A stretch of DNA of 53,624 nucleotides from assembly GCA_002254405.1 (NCBI GenBank), contig NJDH01000001.1, positions 1 through 53,624 on the forward strand, read 5' to 3'. The notes below the pieces were generated by a model. That model made no database searches. It worked only from the letters and a program-made list of their open reading frames with translations, and had not been told where the DNA came from. Of the stretch, positions 47,823 to 53,624 are shown in pieces (the first letter of the stretch is position 1; each line of letters opens with the position of its first letter). This stretch comes from Candidatus Altarchaeales archaeon ex4484_96. Its GTDB lineage: Archaea > Altiarchaeota > Altiarchaeia > IMC4 > QMZM01. Position numbers and translations under genes: made by a program.

Positions 47823-47870
47823 TTTCAGCAGCTATTTTTGAGTATAATATTATAGTCAGATATCACTATA
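47823..47870 (-). promoter_or_regulatory. Promoter-like region of nrdD copy B with palindrome
   Basis: GTATAATATTATAG at 47842-47855 centres about 26 bases before the ATG at 47822, the expected archaeal TATA distance for a leaderless transcript. Overlapping it, TATAGT-CAGATATC-ACTATA (47851-47870) is an inverted repeat that could be an operator. The TATA part is shared with copy A, but the full palindrome is only here. Confidence 0.5.
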
Positions 47871-47952
47871 AAGTAAATTTTTTAAAAGGGTTTGTTTTGA
47901 TAATATTACATATGATGCGGGGCTACGCTGTCGCTTTTTATCTGTATTTAAT

Positions 47953-47962
47953 CTTTATATTA
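47953..47962 (+). promoter_or_regulatory. TATA-like box before the TctA-like permease
   Basis: CTTTATATTA about 20 bases before the ATG at 47978, followed by an A/T-rich stretch. Position fits a leaderless archaeal transcript. The roughly 85 bases between it and the nrdD promoter hold no gene. Confidence 0.4.
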
Positions 47963-47977
47963 CTATAAAATAAAATA

Positions 47978-49189
47978 ATGATAAATTATCTATTTTATGC
48001 ACTAATAGGATGCCTGCTTGGAACAGTAACCGGGCTGACGCCGGGGCTTCATGTCAACACCATAGCTCTCATCGGGTTAAGCCTCTATCCACGGCTTGGA
48101 TTAACGCCGATAGAATTTGCCATCGCCATGGTAGGGATGTCCGTAACCCACACCTTCCTGGACTTCATACCCTCGATTTATCTGGGAGTCCCGGAAGAGG
48201 AAACCGCGTTGTCTGTTTTGCCCACACACCAGCTGCTTCTCGCTGGCAAGGCCATGGAGGCTACTAAATTAACAGCATACGGAAGCCTTCTTGGTTTGTT
48301 TTATTCAATCGTGTTTTTGATTCCCGCATTATACCTGATACCAGCCACCTATCAGTGCTTCAGAGAATATATCGTATATGTTCTCATAGCTGCGGTTTTG
48401 CTTTTGATATTGAGAGAGAAAAAGAAAAACAAGATAATTGCAGCGTCAGCAATATTGATTCTCTCAGGAGTTCTTGGTATGTTGATGTTCAGGCAGAAAA
48501 TACTTTCCACCACTGAAGTATTGTTTCCTGTTTTTGTGGGAATATTCGGTTTAAGCAACATAATAAACTCCCTGCAAAACAAGCAGTCACAGATGGTGCC
48601 TCAGGATAAATACATTAAAGTAGAGCTGGATAAAAATATGTTATCTTCCAGCCTGCTTGGAGCAATAGGAGGATTGCTGGTAGGAATACTGCCGGCCATG
48701 AGCCCATCCCAGGTTGGGGTTTTAATGTATGAGCTTATGGGCTCCAACATCCAGAGATTTATCATCTCTGTAAGCGCAATAAACACATCAGATGCAATAT
48801 ACTCCTTTATTTCATTATATACCATAAACAACCCACGCAGCGGGGTAGCCACCATGGTAGGTAAGGTGCTATTGATAGACTTCAACACCCTCATGCTTTT
48901 AGTTGGCGTAACGGCTTTCGTGGGGTTCATAGCAACAATCATCCATATTAGGATAGGTGAAGCGGCATTGGATTTGGTCGAGAGAATAGATTACAGGATG
49001 CTGTCTGCGCTCTCTATGCTTGTTGTTCTGGTTTTGGTCTACTCGCTTACGGGGTTTATGGGGTTATATGCCGCGTTTGTTGCAACAAGCATCGGATTGC
49101 TTCCGATACTTTCGGGGGTCTCAAGAACACACTGCATGGGAGTATTAATCATACCGACCGCGCTTTTTTTCCTGGGAATAAACATTTAG
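47978..49189 (+). CDS. TctA-family (DUF112-like) membrane permease
   Basis: 403 residues, about ten transmembrane helices. The motif LIGCLLGTVTGLTPGLHVNT near the N-terminus and AIGGLLVGILPAMSPSQVG (about 230) are the paired G-rich repeats of the tricarboxylate transporter large subunit family. Archaeal relatives of this type usually lack the TctB and TctC partners, as here, so a solute-binding protein is not indicated. Substrate unknown. It ends one base before the convergent tiaS gene. Confidence 0.82.
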   Translation: MINYLFYALIGCLLGTVTGLTPGLHVNTIALIGLSLYPRLGLTPIEFAIAMVGMSVTHTFLDFIPSIYLGVPEEETALSVLPTHQLLLAGKAMEATKLTAYGSLLGLFYSIVFLIPALYLIPATYQCFREYIVYVLIAAVLLLILREKKKNKIIAASAILILSGVLGMLMFRQKILSTTEVLFPVFVGIFGLSNIINSLQNKQSQMVPQDKYIKVELDKNMLSSSLLGAIGGLLVGILPAMSPSQVGVLMYELMGSNIQRFIISVSAINTSDAIYSFISLYTINNPRSGVATMVGKVLLIDFNTLMLLVGVTAFVGFIATIIHIRIGEAALDLVERIDYRMLSALSMLVVLVLVYSLTGFMGLYAAFVATSIGLLPILSGVSRTHCMGVLIIPTALFFLGINI

Positions 49190-49190
49190 G

Positions 49191-50474
49191 TTAACCCGGC
49201 CTGTGCGGTGGTTTTGTAAGATGTCTTCTGGCCCTAGGTGGGACCACATAAAGACCCAATTTAGCCTTTCTTTTGGTTTTTCTTATAATAGCGACTTCTG
49301 GCCCCAGCCTTCTGCCACATTTTTTGCACTTATATCCCTTGTTTCTACCAGCTGAGCTCATGCTCTTATCACAGCATAAGGGGGATATCTTTTTTGTGTT
49401 TTCCGCCAGTTGCAGTATCTCAAGCTTCTCCAGGTTGATTGTTGTAGTATGCTTGCCTATTCCACCCGAAACCCTGATAACATCCCCTACTATGAGCTTT
49501 TTGACCTCATCCCTGAATTCCCCGGTGGGTTCGTATGCAGCGCACTCTATAGAAGAGGAATCATCTTGCAACCCGAATAGCACATGTCCGCCTTGGATGG
49601 TGGTTGGTTTTTTTGAGACAACACCCTTTACGGTTACACAATCATATGGTTTGATTTGTTTTATTTTTTTTTCTCTGAGATGCGCATCTGTTGCCTGGTT
49701 GGATACGAAAATCTGGATACGCTCTATCTCCTCTTGGATTTTTATCATATTCCATGCCCTGTTGACCTCCTGCGCGCTCTCACCTCTTATACCGCAAAAG
49801 ACAGGGTCATAGCCTTTTGGTGTTAAAAGAAGTTGCCCGGTTTGCGGGTCTATGCTGTCAAAGACCTTTGGAAACATCCGCTTGTTCATATTACGCACGG
49901 AATCAATATCTATTTTCTTTTCCAGGCCATAGTTTTTTTTCAGCCTGTAGGCGAGTAATTCAAATGTGTGGTCATCGCATAAGGTGGCCCCTATCGATGA
50001 TAAGGCCCCGATTACTCCTCTTCCGTTGTTGAATCCATATATTTCCGCCCCTATTTCATAGGCTATTTTTTCCACTTCTCTGAGGGTGACGTGCTCAGAA
50101 ACTGCTTTTTTGTAGAGATTCTCAAGCAGCATTAGTTTAGAGTAGTCTCTTACAAAGGCTATTCCCGGGTTTGTGTTTTCTTCGTCTAATCTGGCCTGTC
50201 CTGCAACAAACTTGAATACCAGCTCTCTTGCCTTATCCACCATGCCATCCGGAACCCAGAAGGCTATGGCGCCATTGCCTCTTGTCTTGTAGGGAATATT
50301 TGGGTTTAACCTGATGAGATGGGGGTAATTAACAAATTTCCGATTTTTGGGTAAAGAAGCGTCGTCTTCTGGTTCTGAATCGCCAAAGAGACCTAATTTA
50401 TCCATCATGAGGGAAGCTAGATAGGTTGTGCATCCCCCGGATAATGAATCTGTATCATCTAAGCCAACAAACAT
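49191..50474 (-). CDS. tiaS: tRNA(Ile2) 2-agmatinylcytidine synthetase TiaS
   Basis: 427 residues. TiaS attaches agmatine to C34 of tRNA-Ile(CAU) so that it reads AUA codons. The N-terminal VGLDDTDSLSGGCTTYLASL is the diagnostic kinase-like motif, the middle holds an OB-fold (VTVKGVVSKKPTTIQGGHVL) and the C-terminus a zinc ribbon (CCDKSMSSAGRNKGYKCKKC) followed by a basic tail. The enzyme is archaeal-specific and essential where present. It starts about 70 bases from the divergent ferritin-like gene. Confidence 0.95.
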   Translation of the reverse strand: MFVGLDDTDSLSGGCTTYLASLMMDKLGLFGDSEPEDDASLPKNRKFVNYPHLIRLNPNIPYKTRGNGAIAFWVPDGMVDKARELVFKFVAGQARLDEENTNPGIAFVRDYSKLMLLENLYKKAVSEHVTLREVEKIAYEIGAEIYGFNNGRGVIGALSSIGATLCDDHTFELLAYRLKKNYGLEKKIDIDSVRNMNKRMFPKVFDSIDPQTGQLLLTPKGYDPVFCGIRGESAQEVNRAWNMIKIQEEIERIQIFVSNQATDAHLREKKIKQIKPYDCVTVKGVVSKKPTTIQGGHVLFGLQDDSSSIECAAYEPTGEFRDEVKKLIVGDVIRVSGGIGKHTTTINLEKLEILQLAENTKKISPLCCDKSMSSAGRNKGYKCKKCGRRLGPEVAIIRKTKRKAKLGLYVVPPRARRHLTKPPHRPG

Positions 50475-50544
50475 TTTATTTTAACTTAAAAAATAGGCTT
50501 ATGAAGATAAATAACTTGCGTTCTATTATATACTGGTGGTTATT

Positions 50545-50829
50545 ATGCTTTCTAAAATACCGATAGATTTGGGTAAAGTAGATGAAAAGAATCTGGATAA
50601 GGAAATCCTGCGTGCCGCTATTATAGCGGAGCTTGATGCAATAAACCTCTACGAGGAGATGGCTGCTTTAACCAACGATAACGACCTGAGAAAAATACTT
50701 TTGGATGTCGCTAAAGAAGAAAAAACCCATGTCGGGGAGTTCCAGACCCTGCTGCTGGAAAGAGACCCAGAGCAGGAAACCGAGCTTGTGAAAGGTAGGG
50801 AAGAGGTTAAGGAAGGGCTTGGAGAGTAA
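50545..50829 (+). CDS. Ferritin-like (rubrerythrin/encapsulated-ferritin type) small protein
   Basis: About 94 residues, two long helices. ILRAAIIAELDAINLYEEMA and AKEEKTHVGEFQTLLLERDP carry the Glu and His positions of a di-iron site. Short ferritin-like proteins of this size dimerise to complete the four-helix bundle, and encapsulated ferritins share this length and pattern. No encapsulin shell gene is in the window. The ATG at 50545 is preferred to a GTG at 50536. The cation exchanger follows with no gap (stop at 50827-50829, ATG at 50830), so the two are co-transcribed, suggesting linked metal storage and transport. Confidence 0.85.
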   Translation: MLSKIPIDLGKVDEKNLDKEILRAAIIAELDAINLYEEMAALTNDNDLRKILLDVAKEEKTHVGEFQTLLLERDPEQETELVKGREEVKEGLGE

Positions 50830-51780
50830 ATGGTTTTCGTAGAGTCGGGTTATATAACACTGGGTCTTCTTGGGTTGTGGTTTGGGTCCGATATTGTCGT
50901 AGATAACGCAAGGACTATAGCCAAGAGCCTTGGGGTTTCCGAGCTCCTGATTGGGTTGAGCATCACCTCTATTGGAACATCACTTCCCGAGATATCCACT
51001 AACATCTCTGCGGGTTTCAGCACGGCAGCCGGAGTAGATGCATCCGGCATAGCCGTCGGTAACATTATCGGCAGCGAGCTAAGCCAGATAACAATAATCC
51101 TGGGTATAGCGGGTTTCATGGCTACCCTGAGCACAACCCGAAGATCACTTAGAAGAGATGGGTTTATGATGTTGTCTGCCCTCCTGTTGATGTATCTTGT
51201 CTGCTTCGATGGGTTTGTCTCCCGCGGGGAAGGTGCTTTTCTGGTGATTATATACCTGACATACCTGGCTTTTCTGTTCTTTGATGAGGGGATTGTAAGC
51301 AAGTTAAGCTCACACGAGGGGTTGGGAAGAAACTTTTTATATAAGATTATTCTGTTGTTTGTTGGTGTGGTTATCATAATCTACTCGGCTGATGTTATTG
51401 TTGAAAAGGGGGTTTTGCTGGCCGATAAATTATCTATCACGGAGTCGTTGATTGGTTTGTTCATCGGGTTTGGCACCAGCATACCGGAGCTTAGCGTAAC
51501 GGTTAAAGCTGTTACCAAGAAAGCGAACAGCCTATCCCTTGGAAATCTGATGGGAAGCAACATAACAGACCCGCTTTTATCCTTTGGCTTGGGGGCTGTG
51601 GTGGGGGGTTTTACTGTAAGCCAGAGCGTGCTGGCATATGATTTTGTTTACTGGGGGGTGGCAACAGTTATTGCTTTGTTATTGTTGTTCAATCACCTGA
51701 ACCTGAACAGAAAAGAATCGTCGGTTCTGATAGTGCTTTATTTGTTTTTCATGTACAGCAGGATTGTGTTTTTTCCCTAG
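50830..51780 (+). CDS. Sodium/calcium exchanger (CaCA) family antiporter, intact
   Basis: 316 residues, ten transmembrane helices in two inverted halves. The alpha repeats are SITSIGTSLPEISTNISAGF with GNIIGSELSQ (residues about 45-90) and IGFGTSIPELSVTVKAVTKK with GNLMGSNITD (about 215-250). These bind Na+/Ca2+ (or other divalent ions) and exchange one against the other. It is the intact relative of the broken gene at 28139-29128. Coupled to the ferritin-like gene upstream. Confidence 0.92.
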   Translation: MVFVESGYITLGLLGLWFGSDIVVDNARTIAKSLGVSELLIGLSITSIGTSLPEISTNISAGFSTAAGVDASGIAVGNIIGSELSQITIILGIAGFMATLSTTRRSLRRDGFMMLSALLLMYLVCFDGFVSRGEGAFLVIIYLTYLAFLFFDEGIVSKLSSHEGLGRNFLYKIILLFVGVVIIIYSADVIVEKGVLLADKLSITESLIGLFIGFGTSIPELSVTVKAVTKKANSLSLGNLMGSNITDPLLSFGLGAVVGGFTVSQSVLAYDFVYWGVATVIALLLLFNHLNLNRKESSVLIVLYLFFMYSRIVFFP

Positions 51781-51784
51781 GTAA

Positions 51785-53062
51785 CTAGGATTCAAAAACA
51801 GATAAATCGTCTTTTATATGGCTTTTATCAGAGATTTCCCCCACATAATCTGTTAACATCATCTCAGCTGCTTTTTTCCTGTTTTTTGTTTGCCCCAGAA
51901 CCCACATCAGCTTAACAAGAGCTGTTTCAGGCAGCATATCAGCACAGGGTATCACCCCGCAATCAATAAGCACCCTCCCGGTAGAATACACGTTCATGTT
52001 AACGCGCCCGTTTAGTGTCTGCGAACTCATGCAGAAAAGAATGCCTGAATCGGTTCCCGCCTTAATCGAATCAAACAATCTCTCGGAGGTATGTCCCAGA
52101 CCGGTGCCCTCCAAAACAATCCCCTCATAGCCTGAATCAACAAGGTAATCAATTACCTGGGGTTTCAGTCCGGGATGATATTTTATCAAAGACACAGCCT
52201 CGTTTATTTTTGTATTAAGCTCGGGTTTGTTTACGCGGGGAGTATATTCCTGATGTAAGATTATTTCTTTCTCAGAAACACGACCCAGGGGTGCGCAGTT
52301 AACAGACTGGAAGGCGTCTCTTCTCGATGAATGCATTTTTCTCACACGAGCGGGGTTGTGTATCAGAGAGATATCATCAGATAGGTTTGCATGCATTACA
52401 ACGCAAACACCAGGGTATTTTGATTCAGCGGCTGTTTTCACGGAATGAATCAGGTTCAAAGCCGCATCGCTGCTGCCGCGGTCTGAGCTTCTCTGGGCCC
52501 CGGTTAACACTACCGGAACAGGTGTTTTCAACATGAAAGCCAGCGCCGCAGCAGTATAGCCTAAAGTATCCGTGCCGTGTGTCACAACCACACCCAAGGC
52601 CTTATCGTCTAATTCGCGAGCAACAGACTTGGCTATTGAAACCCAGTCCCCGGGTTGGATATTCTCCGAGAATTTGTTATAAAGCTGTTTACCTCTTATA
52701 TCGGCTATCGACTTAAGCTCGGGGACAGCCGATATTAACTCCTGGGCGGAAAAAGCAGAATGCACCCCACCGGTCAGGTAATCAACCCTGCTGGCTATGG
52801 TCCCCCCGGTGGCGATAACAGAAACATGGGGTTTATCCCCTTTATTCTCGCGGCCGGGTTTAGTGTGTTTTCCGGCCTTAACGCTGCCTAAATCCCTGAT
52901 GGATTTTATTTTTTTCTTCTCCAAGCCGATGTTGTATCCGTTATCAAGCTTCAAAACAATATATTTTTTATCGGCGAGAGCGGGTCTTTCAAGCAACACA
53001 CCCTGGTATTTCTTTTCAGTGGTCTTAATCTCCACACGATGAAGAGGCTTAACTTCTTTCAT
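51785..53062 (-). CDS. gatD: Glutamyl-tRNA(Gln) amidotransferase subunit D
   Basis: 425 residues. GatD frees ammonia from glutamine for GatE, which amidates Glu-tRNA(Gln); the pair is archaeal. An N-terminal beta domain (about 1-75) precedes an asparaginase-like domain with VIATGGTIASRVDYLTGG, VVVTHGTDTLGYTAAALAFM, LTGAQRSSDRGSSDAALNLI and LEGTGLGHTSERLF. The N-terminal domain and the large C-terminal part distinguish it from plain L-asparaginase. GatE is not in the window. About 50 bases separate its start from the zinc-ribbon gene. Confidence 0.94.
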   Translation of the reverse strand: MKEVKPLHRVEIKTTEKKYQGVLLERPALADKKYIVLKLDNGYNIGLEKKKIKSIRDLGSVKAGKHTKPGRENKGDKPHVSVIATGGTIASRVDYLTGGVHSAFSAQELISAVPELKSIADIRGKQLYNKFSENIQPGDWVSIAKSVARELDDKALGVVVTHGTDTLGYTAAALAFMLKTPVPVVLTGAQRSSDRGSSDAALNLIHSVKTAAESKYPGVCVVMHANLSDDISLIHNPARVRKMHSSRRDAFQSVNCAPLGRVSEKEIILHQEYTPRVNKPELNTKINEAVSLIKYHPGLKPQVIDYLVDSGYEGIVLEGTGLGHTSERLFDSIKAGTDSGILFCMSSQTLNGRVNMNVYSTGRVLIDCGVIPCADMLPETALVKLMWVLGQTKNRKKAAEMMLTDYVGEISDKSHIKDDLSVFES

Positions 53063-53114
53063 TGTTACTTATTTAACTTCAATACAAATATTATTTTCCT
53101 CATAAGTAGATAAG

Positions 53115-53294
53115 ATGGCTGAAACAAAGGATAAAGCAGGTAAAAAATGCACCAGCTGCGAGAAGGAAGTGGATGAGAGATACACAGAGTTTAAATGCCC
53201 AAAATGCGGCAAGGAGACCATAGTAAGATGTAGTTCCTGCCGCGTATTAGGTGTAAACTACACGTGTTCTGCGTGTGGTTTCACTGGACCATGA
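53115..53294 (+). CDS. Archaeal small zinc-ribbon protein (HVO_2753-like)
   Basis: 59 residues, ATG 53115, TGA 53292-53294. Four CxxC-type pairs: CTSCEKEVDE, FKCPKCGKE, VRCSSCRVLG and YTCSACGFTGP, i.e. two zinc ribbons. The archaeal family of this shape is thought to bind nucleic acid and often lies beside translation factors. The last four bases of the gene overlap the start of the Sua5-like gene (ATGA), giving translational coupling. Promoter region is shared with the divergent gatD. Confidence 0.88.
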   Translation: MAETKDKAGKKCTSCEKEVDERYTEFKCPKCGKETIVRCSSCRVLGVNYTCSACGFTGP

Positions 53295-53624
53295 TTCTGC
53301 TTAAAGTAAATCCCGCTAAACCAGATAAAAAAACAGTGCAAAAGGTTGTTGGCTGCCTGAATAAGGGCGGTGTTATAATCTACCCCACGGACACAGTATA
53401 TGGTCTGGGTTGCCGGATAGATAAGCCTGATTCCATACGAAAGATAGTTGAGATAAAGAAAAGAAAAACAGATAAACCCCTGTCTATAGCCTGCGCAGAT
53501 TTTTCTATGATAAAGCAATATGCTGTGGTTGATGAGATAAAAAAAGATTTTATTCTGGATAAAGCGGATAAGGGATACACTTTCATACTGCAGAAAAAGA
53601 ATACCGTAGATGGGCTTGTTGTGG
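53291..53624 (+). CDS. Sua5/YciO/YrdC family threonylcarbamoyl-AMP synthase, 5' part
   Basis: The first 111 codons are visible, the reading frame then runs off the window. The N-terminal GGVIIYPTDTVYGLGCRID, SIRKIVEIKKRKTDKPLS and KADKGYTFILQKKNTVDG are the Sua5/YrdC substrate-binding boxes. The family makes threonylcarbamoyl-AMP from threonine, bicarbonate and ATP, which KEOPS (Pcc1 here) transfers to tRNA. Without the C-terminus I cannot tell whether it is a full Sua5 or a single-domain YrdC. The start is fixed by the ATGA overlap with the zinc-ribbon gene. Confidence 0.88.
   Translation, partial: MILLKVNPAKPDKKTVQKVVGCLNKGGVIIYPTDTVYGLGCRIDKPDSIRKIVEIKKRKTDKPLSIACADFSMIKQYAVVDEIKKDFILDKADKGYTFILQKKNTVDGLVV

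Noticed and set aside
49273..49812. Plus-strand frame antisense to tiaS
   Set aside because: The tiaS protein has all three expected domains; this frame is a shadow.
51785..53062. Plain L-asparaginase
   Set aside because: An extra N-terminal beta domain and the archaeal setting identify GatD.
1..53624. CRISPR array or cas genes
   Set aside because: No regularly spaced short repeats and no Cas motifs were seen; the only hairpin repeats are the two 69-mers.

Overview
The window is a gene-dense stretch of an archaeal chromosome. Archaeal hallmarks are CDC48/VAT, Trm1, TruD, TiaS, archaeal GatD, DtdA, NurA, the rps15-pcc1-rps3ae neighbourhood, a RecJ-like DHH protein and a long-variable-arm tRNA-Leu(UAG) without an encoded CCA. 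Many TATA-like boxes lie 20-30 nt before start codons, which suggests leaderless transcripts. Two oxygen-sensitive class III ribonucleotide reductases and many Fe-S proteins point to an anaerobe. I read it as an uncultivated, probably euryarchaeal, anaerobe; the sequence alone does not let me name a lineage.

Layout. 1-3012 (minus): phosphomevalonate dehydratase large subunit, UbiD-type decarboxylase and UbiX, matching the archaeal variant of the mevalonate pathway. 3057-9839: orphan secretion-type ATPase, Trm1, a small winged-helix protein behind twin palindromic operators, signal peptidase, aminotransferase, DUF116 and a coiled-coil membrane protein. 9844-25974: housekeeping (ArgD/LysJ-like aminotransferase, DHH nuclease, S15, Pcc1, S3Ae, Nnr, CDC48, TruD, MazG-like, phosphohexomutase, CheY-like receiver, LysA, NurA, DtdA, ThiI, Yip1-like protein). 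26000-29130 is an accessory, decaying patch: 69-bp direct repeats abutting tRNA-Leu(UAG), extra tRNA 3'-end fragments, a frameshifted HNH nuclease, an AbrB/RelE-type toxin-antitoxin pair, and a cation exchanger broken by three frameshifts. 29106-34346: NYN-domain protein, then an osmoprotection block (OtsA, OtsB, TreT, MscS).

34395-42748 is the most striking part: fourteen tightly packed plus-strand genes, many joined by ATGA overlaps. They are DUF134, Mrp/NBP35, AhpD-like, DUF5320, NifX-like 1, a 58-residue Cys/Gly-rich protein, NifX-like 2, two MinD ATPases with inserted ferredoxins, a metallo-beta-lactamase-fold protein, a methyltransferase, DUF89, DUF1847 and a radical SAM protein. The core resembles the Desulfovibrio orange-protein (ORP) operon, and the window holds an archaeal, extended version with unexplained extra enzymes.

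42745-47822 (minus): two tandem NrdD genes and a redoxin. The downstream NrdD carries an exact 33-bp tandem duplication in its ATP-cone, and both copies share a promoter sequence. 47978-53624: TctA-like permease, TiaS, ferritin-like protein with an intact cation exchanger, GatD, a small zinc-ribbon protein and the start of Sua5/YrdC, which runs off the window.
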